The notes beneath the pieces were generated by a model. It was given only the letters and a program-made list of their open reading frames with translations, ran no database searches and had not been told where the DNA came from. Both the position numbers and the translations under genes were made by a program. Of a stretch of DNA of 64,000 nt, positions 16,456 to 24,230 are shown in pieces (the first letter of the stretch is position 1; each line of letters begins with the position of its first letter). The stretch is from Actinomadura coerulea. GTDB taxonomy: Bacteria; Actinomycetota; Actinomycetes; Streptosporangiales; Streptosporangiaceae. The stretch covers positions 5,890,001 through 5,954,000 of the forward strand of contig NZ_JACHMQ010000001.1 of NCBI RefSeq assembly GCF_014208105.1, given 5' to 3'.

Positions 16456-16944
16456 CTAACGCGGCTCGGTGCCCTGACGCTCGGCGGGGCCCTGCTCCAG
16501 TGCGGCCTCATAGGCGCGCAGGGCGCTGATGACCGTGGCGCGTTCGGCGGGAGCGAGATCGCGCATGACGCGCTCCCAGGCGGAGGCGCTGCCGGAGAGC
16601 CATTCGCCGATCGGCGCGGCGAAGGCGGGCGCGATGGCGACGATGCGGCGGCGGCGGTCGGCGGGGTCGGCGGTGCGCTCCAGGACGCCCGGCCGCGACA
16701 GGTCGCTCACCATGAGGCTGACGGTCGTCGGGGCGACCTCCAGCCGGGCTGCCAGCTCGTTGACGCTGGCCGGGCCGTCGTACTCCAGATGGGCCAGGAG
16801 CGCGAGGTGGCGCGGCGCTAGGTCGAGGCCCTGGAGCGCCGGCGGAATGGGCAGGCGCTTGGCGCGGCCGACGAGCCGCGGCATGAGCAGCAGCAGGGTG
16901 CGGACGGCCTCGTCGACGGCCGGACCGCCCGATCCGCTGGACAT
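16456..16944 (-). CDS. MarR-family transcriptional regulator
   Basis: A 162-residue winged-helix regulator: ASVNELAARLEVAPTTVSLMVSDL (recognition helix) then DPADRRRRIV (wing). The ATG at 16944 lies at proper distance from GGAGGG, unlike the GTG six bases upstream. It is divergent from a tautomerase gene with a 14-bp palindrome between them, which suggests autoregulation and control of the tautomerase. Confidence 0.85.
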   Translation of the reverse strand: MSSGSGGPAVDEAVRTLLLLMPRLVGRAKRLPIPPALQGLDLAPRHLALLAHLEYDGPASVNELAARLEVAPTTVSLMVSDLSRPGVLERTADPADRRRRIVAIAPAFAAPIGEWLSGSASAWERVMRDLAPAERATVISALRAYEAALEQGPAERQGTEPR

Positions 16945-16963
16945 CGTCACCCTCCACAGTTAC

Positions 16964-16992
16964 CTTTGATGTCAAAGCCTTTTAGGTCAAAG
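16964..16992. promoter_or_regulatory. Probable MarR operator repeats
   Basis: A perfect palindrome CTTTGA-TG-TCAAAG (16964-16977) is followed by an imperfect copy of the form CTTTTA-GG-TCAAAG. Both lie in the 63-bp gap between the divergent marR-like and tautomerase starts, the position expected for a MarR operator. The AT-rich stretch may also hold the promoters. Confidence 0.6.
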
Positions 16993-17007
16993 AGAACGGG
17001 GACCACT

Positions 17008-17388
17008 GTGCCGCATCTGACCGCCCACCTGCCAGAAGACAAGCTGGCGGGCAACGAGCCCGCGCTCCTCACCGCGCTGACCGAGGCGATCGTCGGCGTC
17101 TACGGCGAATGGGCCCGCGAGCTCGTGGGCATCCGCCTGTCCGGCGTCCCCGCCGGCCGCTTCGCGCGGGGCGGGAAGGCCGTGGACACGGACGTCTCGC
17201 TGGTCATGGGCGTGCGCGCCGCCGCCTTCGAGCGTCCCGACGCCGCCGAGATCAGCGCGAACCTGGCCGCCGCCCTCACCGGCGCCGTCACCGCCGTCCT
17301 CGGCGAGGACGTCCGCCCCGGCACCACGGTGGAACTGGTGGCCTCGCCTCAGGAACGCACCTTCGTGGCCGGTGCCCCCGCCCCCTGA
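17008..17388 (+). CDS. Tautomerase-superfamily protein
   Basis: A 126-residue protein starting with GTG at 17008. The residue after the initiator Met is proline (MPHLTAHLPE), the catalytic N-terminal proline of 4-oxalocrotonate tautomerase/CHMI relatives. The double-length arrangement fits the 5-carboxymethyl-2-hydroxymuconate isomerase type. The substrate is not known. It is likely controlled by the divergent MarR protein. Confidence 0.75.
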   Translation: MPHLTAHLPEDKLAGNEPALLTALTEAIVGVYGEWARELVGIRLSGVPAGRFARGGKAVDTDVSLVMGVRAAAFERPDAAEISANLAAALTGAVTAVLGEDVRPGTTVELVASPQERTFVAGAPAP

Positions 17389-17681
17389 CCGGCGGCGGTC
17401 ACGTGATCATAATGTCGGCGAACCGGAGACACGGCGGGGACGAGTCATCACGGTGCCCTCCCGGCGGACTTCTCGGACGCTTTCGCCCCCGGCGGCGCCC
17501 TGCTCCGGGACGTCGGCGTCCGCTGGCGCGGCGGCCTTCCCGCGGAGATCCAGTCGGTCATCGCCCTGGAGGGGCTCGTGGTTCGCGTCCCTGAGCGACG
17601 CCCGCAGGCAAGGGAACGACCTTCGTCCTCGCCCCCGCCGACCGCCCGACCTGACCTCGACGGCTCGGCGATACTGGGGGG
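17389..17681 (+). other. Gene-free stretch with a possible coding remnant
   Basis: No intact gene. From about 17450 to 17590 the plus strand reads as a GC3-rich, protein-like frame (for example PADFSDAFAPGGALLRDVGVR) that loses sense afterwards and has no start with a ribosome-binding site. It may be a worn gene fragment. The promoter of the S9 peptidase presumably lies near 17650. Confidence 0.25.
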
Positions 17682-19445
17682 ATGGTGGACGACGAGCGCT
17701 GGAAGGCGCGTTTCCGGGCCGCGCGGATCAGCCTGCCCCGATGGGCGCGTGACGCCCCGAGCCGCAGCATCTACCGCTCCAACGTGAGCGGGACCTGGGA
17801 GGTCTACACGTGGGACCGCGAGACGGGTGAGCAGCGCCAGGTGACCGACCGTCCCAACGGGACGTGGCAGGGAACCGTCGACCCGTCAGGCGAATGGGTG
17901 TGGTGGTTCGCCGACACGGACGGCGACGAGTTCGGCGTCTGGAGGCGCGTCCCGTTCGGGGAGACCGAGAGCGTCCCGGCCGTCCCCGAGCTGGAGCCGT
18001 CGTACCCGTCGGGGCTGGCCCTGGGCCGCAGCGGCCTCGCCGTGATCGGACGGACGACCGGGGAGGGCAACACCGTCCACCTGTGCCGCGCGGGCGCCGC
18101 GCCGGAGGTGATCTACCACCATGCGGAGGACGCCCACGTCGCCGGCGCCTCGCGGGACGAGTCCCTGATCGCGATCGGGCACAGCGAGCACGGCGACAGC
18201 CGCCACATGGCGCTGCGGGTCGTGCGGCAGGACGGCTCCCCCGTCGCCGACCTGTGGGACGGGCCCGGCAAGGGCGTCTACGGCGCCGGGTTCGCCCCGG
18301 TCGACGGCGATCCGCGGCTCCTGGTCCACCACGAGCGGCGCGGACGGGACGAGATGCTCATCTGGGACCCGGTCGCGGGCACCGAGCAGGAGATCGTCCT
18401 CGACCTGCCCGGCGAGATCGGCGCGACCTGGTACCCGGACGGGGCCGCGCTGCTGGTCTCCCACTCGCACGAGGCGCGCGACGAGCTGTACCGCTACGAC
18501 CTCACCGACGGGGGCCTGACCAGGATCGACACGCCGCGCGGGGTGCTCGGCGGGGCGGACGTCCGGCCGGACGGGACGGTCGAGTTCTCCTGGTCGTCGG
18601 CCGCCGAGCCGCCGGTGATCCGCTCGACGTCCGGCGCGGTCGTGCTCACCCCGCCCGGGCCGACGGCGCCGCCGTCCGTCCCGGTCGAGGACGTGTGGGT
18701 GGACGGCCCGGCCGGCCGCGTCCACGCGCTGGTCAGCAGGCCGGAGGGCGACCGTCCCCATCCGACCGTCTTCGACGTCCACGGCGGCCCGACCGCGCAG
18801 GACGACGACTCCTTCGCCCCCACCGTCGCCGCCTGGGTCGACCACGGGTTCGCGGTCGTCCGCGTCAACTACCGGGGCTCGACCGGCTACGGCTCCGAGT
18901 GGCGCGACGCCATCGAGGGGCGCGTCGGCATCACCGAGCTGGAGGACATCAAGGCCGTCCGCGACTGGGCGGTCGAGTCGGGCCTCGCCGACCCGGAGCG
19001 GCTGGTGCTGACGGGCGGGTCGTGGGGCGGGTTCCTCACCCTGCTCGGGATCGGCACGCAGCCGGACGACTGGAGCGTCGCGGTCGCGGCCGTTCCGGTG
19101 GCCGACTACGTCGCCGCGTACGAGGACGAGATGGAGGGCCTCCAGGCGTTCGACCGGTCCCTGTTCGGCGGCTCGCCCGAGGAGGTCCCGGAGCGGTACC
19201 GCGAGTCGTCCCCCATCACCTACGTCGCGCAGGTCAAGGCGCCGGTGCTGGTGCTGGCGGGGGAGAACGACCCGCGCTGCCCCATCCGGCAGATCGACAA
19301 CTATCTGGGGCGGCTCGCCGAGCTGGGGCTCCCGCACAAGGTGTACCGGTACGACGCCGGCCACGGCTCCCTCGTCGTCGAGGAGCGCATCACCCAGATG
19401 GCCGCCGAGATCGGCTTCGCCCGGAAACATCTCGGCATGTCGTGA
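17682..19445 (+). CDS. S9 family prolyl oligopeptidase-like peptidase
   Basis: A 587-residue cytoplasmic enzyme. The N-terminal about 320 residues form a beta-propeller with repeated Trp/Asp strands. The C-terminal about 250 residues are the peptidase hydrolase: nucleophile elbow GGSWGG with Ser447, Asp in AGENDPRCP, His in YDAGHGSL. Such enzymes cut short peptides, with the propeller gating access. Length matches acylaminoacyl-peptidase-like S9C members. A 15-bp terminator follows immediately, so it is a single-gene unit. Confidence 0.88.
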   Translation: MVDDERWKARFRAARISLPRWARDAPSRSIYRSNVSGTWEVYTWDRETGEQRQVTDRPNGTWQGTVDPSGEWVWWFADTDGDEFGVWRRVPFGETESVPAVPELEPSYPSGLALGRSGLAVIGRTTGEGNTVHLCRAGAAPEVIYHHAEDAHVAGASRDESLIAIGHSEHGDSRHMALRVVRQDGSPVADLWDGPGKGVYGAGFAPVDGDPRLLVHHERRGRDEMLIWDPVAGTEQEIVLDLPGEIGATWYPDGAALLVSHSHEARDELYRYDLTDGGLTRIDTPRGVLGGADVRPDGTVEFSWSSAAEPPVIRSTSGAVVLTPPGPTAPPSVPVEDVWVDGPAGRVHALVSRPEGDRPHPTVFDVHGGPTAQDDDSFAPTVAAWVDHGFAVVRVNYRGSTGYGSEWRDAIEGRVGITELEDIKAVRDWAVESGLADPERLVLTGGSWGGFLTLLGIGTQPDDWSVAVAAVPVADYVAAYEDEMEGLQAFDRSLFGGSPEEVPERYRESSPITYVAQVKAPVLVLAGENDPRCPIRQIDNYLGRLAELGLPHKVYRYDAGHGSLVVEERITQMAAEIGFARKHLGMS

Positions 19446-19451
19446 TCTTTC

Positions 19452-19485
19452 CCCGGGACGGGCGGGACGCCCCGCCCGTCCCGGG
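19452..19485 (+). terminator. Strong terminator after the S9 peptidase
   Basis: CCCGGGACGGGCGGG (19452-19466) pairs perfectly with its complement at 19471-19485 around a 4-nt loop, followed by TTT. It starts 6 bp after the stop codon. Confidence 0.8.
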
Positions 19486-19592
19486 TTTACAAGATCGACC
19501 CTTCGGGCATCCCTCCGATCGGCCGCACGCACCACCGGTCCAGCGAGGACCGGCTCTCGCCCCCCGGACATCACCGATCGGGGGGATCTCTC

Positions 19593-20321
19593 ATGCCACG
19601 GCCGTGCAGCATCCATCGCGTCATGCCGTCCGGGTGCGGCCGGGCGCCCGGCCTCGCCGGCCACCCGGCCTTCCGCCGGGCCGCCGCCGCGACCGCCCTC
19701 GCCACCGCCGCCACCACGCTCGCGCTCGCCTCTCCGCGCGCGTCCGCCGCGACCCGCCCTCCTCCCGGTCCGCGTGCCGCGTCCGCCGCCGGGCCGCCGG
19801 CCCCGGCAGGGCGCCTGCTCCTCCCCGCGCCCGCGTCCCGCCGGACGACCCGGCTGCCGGCCGCGCGGAAGAGGACCGTCCCCCCGCGGGACGTTCCACC
19901 GGACCTGCCGGGCTCGCAACGCCTGGACCAGCAGTTCGCCGAGTACGCGCTGCGGGCGAGCGGCATCGGCTGGCGCTCCACCGGCGGCTGCTCCGACCGG
20001 ACGGTGCGGACCTGCACCTCCTTCGAGGGCATCCGGTGGGGGACGATCAAGAGCCTGATCGAGTTCGCGGAGTCGAGCGGCTGCGAGGTCACCGTCACCG
20101 GCGGCACCGAGCACGGGCACGCGGGCGGCACCTACAGCCACGCGAACGGCTACAAGATCGACATCGCGACCGGAGCCTGCGTCGACGAGGCGGTGCGGCG
20201 CTACCCGTTCACCGGCGTGCGGGGGGACGGCGCGCGGCTCCACCGGTCCCCCGGGGGCGTCGTCTTCGCCCGCGAGAAGGACCACTGGGACATCACGGTC
20301 AGGCGCGGACCTCGCGGATGA
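19593..20321 (+). CDS. Secreted M15/LAS-like peptidoglycan peptidase
   Basis: A 242-residue protein with a long N-terminal export signal (Ala-rich hydrophobic core at about 28-50) and a Pro/Arg-rich linker. The C-terminal domain has GGTEHGHAGGTYSHANGYKIDI and a final DHWDIT, the His...Asp...His-x-His-like spacing of LAS-type zinc D-Ala-D-Ala peptidases. It likely trims peptidoglycan peptides outside the cell. Zinc ligands are inferred from pattern. Its 3' end overlaps the convergent tetR-like gene by 23 bp. Confidence 0.65.
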   Translation: MPRPCSIHRVMPSGCGRAPGLAGHPAFRRAAAATALATAATTLALASPRASAATRPPPGPRAASAAGPPAPAGRLLLPAPASRRTTRLPAARKRTVPPRDVPPDLPGSQRLDQQFAEYALRASGIGWRSTGGCSDRTVRTCTSFEGIRWGTIKSLIEFAESSGCEVTVTGGTEHGHAGGTYSHANGYKIDIATGACVDEAVRRYPFTGVRGDGARLHRSPGGVVFAREKDHWDITVRRGPRG

Positions 20322-20967
20322 TGCCCACCAGTTCGCGGGTCACCGACTTGAAGCCCGGAATGCGCGACATCGCGACCATGCGGTTGACCAGCGGGACCGT
20401 CCGCTCGACGAGGAGGTAGGTCTTGCGGCAGCCGGGGGAGCTGTCGTGCACCCAGTACAGCACGATGCCCATCGAGTAGATCCACAGCAGCTCGGGCAGC
20501 TCCGCCCGGAACTCCCTGTCGACCTTCAGGTCGGAGCCCTCGACGACCTCGCGGTAGATCGCCACCGCCGAGTCGCGGGCGGGCCCGGACTCGGCGCTGA
20601 ACGGGTTGAGCGGGCTGGTCGGCTCGGCGGCGAACTTGAAGAACTTCCCGGCGAACTCGTGGTACGGGACCATCGTGTCGACCCGGGCCTTCAGGACGCC
20701 CAGCAGCCGGGGCGCGAACTCGCGCTCGCTGTCCAGGACGGCCCTGCAGGCGGCGACGTGCTCGTCCTGCAGTTCGTCGTAGTACGCCTGGATCAGCTCT
20801 TCCTTGGACCCGAAGTAGTAGTAGGCGTTGCCGACCGAGACGCCCGCCTCCTTGGCGATCGCCCGCATGGTCGTCTGCTCGTATCCGCGCTCCCGGAACA
20901 GGCGCAGCGCCGTTTCGACGATCAGGGCGCGCGTCTGCTCGGACTTCACGGCCTTCGTCTCGGTCAC
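20299..20967 (-). CDS. TetR-family transcriptional regulator
   Basis: A 222-residue regulator with the HTH at about residues 10-58 (ALRLFRERGYEQTTMRAIAKE, AGVSVGNAYYYFGSKEELI). The C-terminal ligand domain is helical with aromatic patches. The GTG at 20967 follows AGGGTGG, favouring this start. No divergent partner with a shared operator was seen; the target is unknown. Confidence 0.85.
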   Translation of the reverse strand: MTETKAVKSEQTRALIVETALRLFRERGYEQTTMRAIAKEAGVSVGNAYYYFGSKEELIQAYYDELQDEHVAACRAVLDSEREFAPRLLGVLKARVDTMVPYHEFAGKFFKFAAEPTSPLNPFSAESGPARDSAVAIYREVVEGSDLKVDREFRAELPELLWIYSMGIVLYWVHDSSPGCRKTYLLVERTVPLVNRMVAMSRIPGFKSVTRELVGIIREVRA

Positions 20968-21059
20968 GCATGCCACCCTAAGCCCGAGTACGGCCTTCCG
21001 CTCGTGCCCCCGCCCGCCGTGCGGCGCAACCCGGCGACCGCGCCCGGTGTTCACGCCGT

Positions 21060-21479
21060 ATGACCAATGCCCTGGAAGCCCTCGAACGTTTCTACGCCGC
21101 CGAGGCGGACTACCTCGCCGCCGGCGGCCCCGGCAAGGGGGACTTCTCCGTGATGGCCGCCCATCTCACCCCTGACGTCGTGATGCACCAGGCGCCGAGC
21201 CTCCCCTACGGTGGGACGTGGCGCGGCCACGACGGCATGGAGCGGTTCATGGCCGTGATGAGCGAGCTGTGGTCGGACCTGACGTTCCGCGAACAGCACT
21301 ACGCGGTGGACGGCGAGACGGTGATGGTCCGCAACGACTGCGTCTTCCGGGCCCGCGCGACCGGGCGGGAGGTGGACACGTCCGTCCTGCAGTGGATCAC
21401 GGTACGGGACGGCCTGGTCAGCGAGTTCCGCCCCTTCTACCTGGACACGGCCACCGTCCTCGCGGCCCTCAACGGGTGA
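21060..21479 (+). CDS. SnoaL-like / NTF2-fold protein
   Basis: A 139-residue single-domain protein: N-terminal helices (ALEALERFYAAEADYLAAGG), a central HQAPSLPYGGTWRGHDGMERF, and strands ending in SEFRPFYLDTATVL. This is the SnoaL/NTF2 cone fold used by small isomerases, cyclases and hydrolases. No specific substrate can be given. It overlaps the convergent asd gene by 11 bp. Confidence 0.75.
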   Translation: MTNALEALERFYAAEADYLAAGGPGKGDFSVMAAHLTPDVVMHQAPSLPYGGTWRGHDGMERFMAVMSELWSDLTFREQHYAVDGETVMVRNDCVFRARATGREVDTSVLQWITVRDGLVSEFRPFYLDTATVLAALNG

Positions 21480-22563
21480 ACTCGGCGGCGACCATCTCGG
21501 CGATCTGCGCGGTGTTCAGCGCGGCGCCGTTGCGGAGGTTGTCGCCGCAGAGGAAGAGGTCGAGCGCCCGCGGATCGTCCAGCGAGCGCCGCACGCGACC
21601 CACCCAGGCGGGGTCGGTACCGACGACGTCCGCGGGCGTCGGGAACTCCTGCGTCTCCGGGTTGTCGCAGAGGACGACGCCGGGCGACCCGGCGAGGACG
21701 GCCTGCGCCTCCCGCTGGTCGACCCGGTCCTCGAACACCGCGTGGACCGACAGCGAGTGCGCCGTCACCACCGGGACGCGGACGCAGGTCGCCGTCACCC
21801 GCAGGTCGCGCAGGCCGAGCACCTTCCTCGACTCCTCCCGGATCCTGAGCTCCTCCGAACTCCAGCCGCCGTCGCGCACCTCGCCCGACCACGGCACGAC
21901 GTTCATCGCGAGCGGCGCCGGGAAGGGCCCGAGCTCGCCCACCGCGCGGCGCAGGTCGCCCGCCCGGTTGCCGACCGCGCGGTCGCCGCCGACCTTCTCC
22001 ATCTGCTCGTACAGGGTGTCGACGCCCTCCACCCCCGCGCCCGACGCCGCCTGGTAGGACGACACGACGAGCTCGCGCAGCCCGTACCGCCGGTGCAGCG
22101 CACCGACCACCATGACCAGCGAGAGCGTGGTGCAGCTCGGGCTCGCGACGATCCCGCGCGGGCGCCGGCGCACCCGTTCCGGGTTCACCTCGGGGACGAC
22201 GAGCGGCACGTCCGGCGCCATCCGGAAGGCCCCGGAGTTGTCGACCGCCACGGCGCCGCGCTCCGTCGCGACCGGCACCCACCGCGCGGCCACCGCGTCC
22301 GGCACGCCGAACACCGCGATGTCGACGCCGTCGAACACCTCGGGCGCCAGCGGCGCCACCCGGGCGTCCGCGCCGCGCAGCGGCAGCGTCCGCCCCGCCG
22401 ACCGCGGCGAGGAGACCAGCCGGATCTCCCCGTACACGTCGCGGCGGGTGGACAGCAGATCGATCATCACGGCCCCGACGGCCCCCGTGGCTCCGACGAC
22501 GGCGAGCGTCGGCTTGCCCGTCCCCCTGCTCCTCGCTCCGGCCGGCCGGGCATTCGGGGCCAT
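21469..22563 (-). CDS. asd: Aspartate-semialdehyde dehydrogenase
   Basis: A 364-residue NADP-dependent enzyme reducing aspartyl phosphate to the semialdehyde, for Lys/DAP, Thr and Met synthesis. The N-terminal Rossmann motif is VVGATGAVGAVM. The catalytic Cys lies in SPSCTTLS, where most homologues have NPNC; the later SSYQAASGAG and the His-containing segment near CVRVPVVTAHS are conserved. The ATG at 22563 follows GAGAGGGTG. It lies downstream of lysC but a terminator stands between them. Confidence 0.88.
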   Translation of the reverse strand: MAPNARPAGARSRGTGKPTLAVVGATGAVGAVMIDLLSTRRDVYGEIRLVSSPRSAGRTLPLRGADARVAPLAPEVFDGVDIAVFGVPDAVAARWVPVATERGAVAVDNSGAFRMAPDVPLVVPEVNPERVRRRPRGIVASPSCTTLSLVMVVGALHRRYGLRELVVSSYQAASGAGVEGVDTLYEQMEKVGGDRAVGNRAGDLRRAVGELGPFPAPLAMNVVPWSGEVRDGGWSSEELRIREESRKVLGLRDLRVTATCVRVPVVTAHSLSVHAVFEDRVDQREAQAVLAGSPGVVLCDNPETQEFPTPADVVGTDPAWVGRVRRSLDDPRALDLFLCGDNLRNGAALNTAQIAEMVAAEFTR

Positions 22564-22695
22564 GGTCGCGTCACCCTCTCGCCGTCGAGTCGTGTCCGCA
22601 CGTCCAACTTCCGCCGCGCGCGGGCGGTTCCCCAGGCGACCCTGCCGGCGCGGGCCAGGGGCGTCAGCGTCATGCGCCACAGGACGGCACCGCGA

Positions 22696-22726
22696 AGCGG
22701 GCCGCACGGATTCCGTGCGGCCCGCT
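22696..22726 (-). terminator. Terminator between lysC and asd
   Basis: AGCGGGCCGCACGG (22696-22709) pairs with CCGTGCGGCCCGCT (22713-22726) around a short ATT-type loop. It lies 11 bp past the lysC stop. It would separate lysC transcription from asd or allow partial read-through. Confidence 0.7.
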
Positions 22727-22737
22727 GAGGCGTGCGG

Positions 22738-23259
22738 TCAGCGGCCGGTGCCCCCATAGACGACGGCCTCGACCTGCTCGGCGTCCAGGTCGAACGCGTG
22801 GTGCGCGGCGGCGACCGCGGTGTCGATGTCGTCCTGGGCGACGACGACCGAGATCCGGATCTCCGACGTGGAGATCATCTCGATGTTCACCCCGGCCTCG
22901 GCGATCGCGCCGAACAGCGAGGCGGTGACGCCCGGGTGCGAGCGCATCCCCGCGCCGATCAGCGACACCTTGCCGATGCGGTCGTCGTAGCGCAGCGACT
23001 CGAAGCCGATCTTCTCCTTGACCTTGTTCAGCGCGGTGAGGGCGCTCTGCCCGTCGGTGGACGGCAGCGTGAACGAGATGTCGGTGCGCCCGGTGGACGC
23101 CGCCGACACGTTCTGCACGATCATGTCGATGTTGATCTCGGCCTCGGACAGCACCGTGAAGATCGTGGCGGCCTCACCGACCTTGTCGGGCACCCCGACC
23201 ACGGTGATCTTGGCCTCGCTCCGGTCGTGCGCGACGCCGGAGATGATCGCCTGCTCCAT
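22738..23259 (-). CDS. Aspartate kinase beta subunit from an in-frame internal start
   Basis: The ATG at 23259 (MEQAIISGVAHD) is in the lysC frame and is preceded by GAAGGACAGGAC. It yields a 173-residue protein made only of the two ACT domains. In Corynebacterium and Bacillus such internal starts make the regulatory beta subunit. The start is supported by position and ribosome-binding site; expression is inferred. Confidence 0.6.
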   Translation of the reverse strand: MEQAIISGVAHDRSEAKITVVGVPDKVGEAATIFTVLSEAEINIDMIVQNVSAASTGRTDISFTLPSTDGQSALTALNKVKEKIGFESLRYDDRIGKVSLIGAGMRSHPGVTASLFGAIAEAGVNIEMISTSEIRISVVVAQDDIDTAVAAAHHAFDLDAEQVEAVVYGGTGR

Positions 23260-24012
23260 GTCCTGTCCTTCGATCTCGCTGCTGTCGACGACCCACGTCC
23301 CCACCTTCTGGCTGAACGAGGACCGCACGTGGATCGGGATGTTGTAGCGGCGCGCGTACTCCACGCAGCGCAGATGCAGGATCTTCGCCCCGCTGGCCGC
23401 CATCTCCAGCATCTCCTCGTAGGAGATCTTCGGGAGCTTGCGGGCGGCGGTCACGATCCGCGGGTCGGCGGTGAAGACGCCGTCGACGTCGGAGTAGATC
23501 TCGCAGACGTCGGCGTCCAGGGCCGCCGCCAGCGCGACGGCCGTGGTGTCGGACCCGCCGCGGCCGAGCGTGGTGATGTCCTTGGTCCCCTGCGAGACGC
23601 CCTGGAACCCGGCCACGATGCAGATCGAGCCGCCGTCCAGCGCCGTCCGGATCCGTCCCGGCGTCACATCGATGATCTTGGCTTTGCCGTGCGAGCCGTC
23701 GGTGATGACACCGGCCTGGGAGCCGGTGAACGAGCGGGCCTCGTGGCCCAGGTTCGCGATGGCCATGGCCAGCAGCGCCATCGAGATCCGCTCGCCGGCG
23801 GTGAGCAGCATGTCCAGCTCACGGCCGGGCGGCAGGGGGCTGACCTGCTTGGCCATGTCGATGAGGTCATCCGTCGTGTCGCCCATGGCGGAGACCACGA
23901 CGACCACGTCGTTGCCCGCCTTCTTCGTTGCGACGATGCGCTGGGCGACCCGCTTGACGCCTTCGGCGTCGGCGACGGAGGAGCCACCGTACTTCTGCAC
24001 GACAAGAGCCAC
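22738..24012 (-). CDS. lysC: Aspartate kinase (alpha/beta overlapping gene)
   Basis: A 424-residue kinase that phosphorylates aspartate, the first step to Lys, Thr and Met. The GTG start gives VALVVQKYGGSS, the amino-acid kinase motif, with the ATP region GRGGSDTTAVALAAAL. Two ACT domains fill the C-terminal about 170 residues (AEINIDMIVQNVSA and SEIRISVVVAQDD), so feedback control by Lys/Thr is expected. An internal ATG at 23259 behind GAAGGACAG matches the beta-subunit start known from Corynebacterium lysC, giving a 173-residue regulatory subunit. Confidence 0.93.
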   Translation of the reverse strand: MALVVQKYGGSSVADAEGVKRVAQRIVATKKAGNDVVVVVSAMGDTTDDLIDMAKQVSPLPPGRELDMLLTAGERISMALLAMAIANLGHEARSFTGSQAGVITDGSHGKAKIIDVTPGRIRTALDGGSICIVAGFQGVSQGTKDITTLGRGGSDTTAVALAAALDADVCEIYSDVDGVFTADPRIVTAARKLPKISYEEMLEMAASGAKILHLRCVEYARRYNIPIHVRSSFSQKVGTWVVDSSEIEGQDMEQAIISGVAHDRSEAKITVVGVPDKVGEAATIFTVLSEAEINIDMIVQNVSAASTGRTDISFTLPSTDGQSALTALNKVKEKIGFESLRYDDRIGKVSLIGAGMRSHPGVTASLFGAIAEAGVNIEMISTSEIRISVVVAQDDIDTAVAAAHHAFDLDAEQVEAVVYGGTGR

Positions 24013-24076
24013 GAGTGGGCGCTCCTCGGATCGGGGTCGGGCGTTTCTGGTCGTCGAGTCTACAGAGCCGCGGCCC

Positions 24077-24214
24077 ATGGATCACGACCAGGTAACTCTC
24101 TCGCCGCCGCAGCCCACCGGACGCGCCCGCCTCCTCGGGCACGTCTCCGGCCCGACCGGTTATTACGAGTGTCTGACGTGCGGCTCCCCGGACTGGCGGG
24201 CCGGCGGCCATTGA
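24077..24214 (+). CDS. Tiny CxxC protein
   Basis: A 45-residue frame starting at the ATG at 24077, divergent from lysC. It ends with GYYECLTCGSPDWRAGGH, a single CxxC knuckle. The ribosome-binding site is weak. Short zinc-knuckle peptides of this kind exist in actinomycetes, but chance coding is possible. Confidence 0.35.
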   Translation: MDHDQVTLSPPQPTGRARLLGHVSGPTGYYECLTCGSPDWRAGGH

Positions 24215-24230
24215 TCTTTGGATAGCGATC

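Noticed and set aside
17864..20419. Very long open frames of 851 and 799 codons in other frames or antisense across 17.9-20.4 kb
   Set aside because: They lie over the S9 peptidase and M15-like genes, are Arg/Gly/Pro-rich and follow no protein pattern; they arise from GC-rich codon bias.
24013..24230. Lysine riboswitch upstream of lysC
   Set aside because: The short upstream region shows none of the conserved lysine-riboswitch elements and no terminator alternative.
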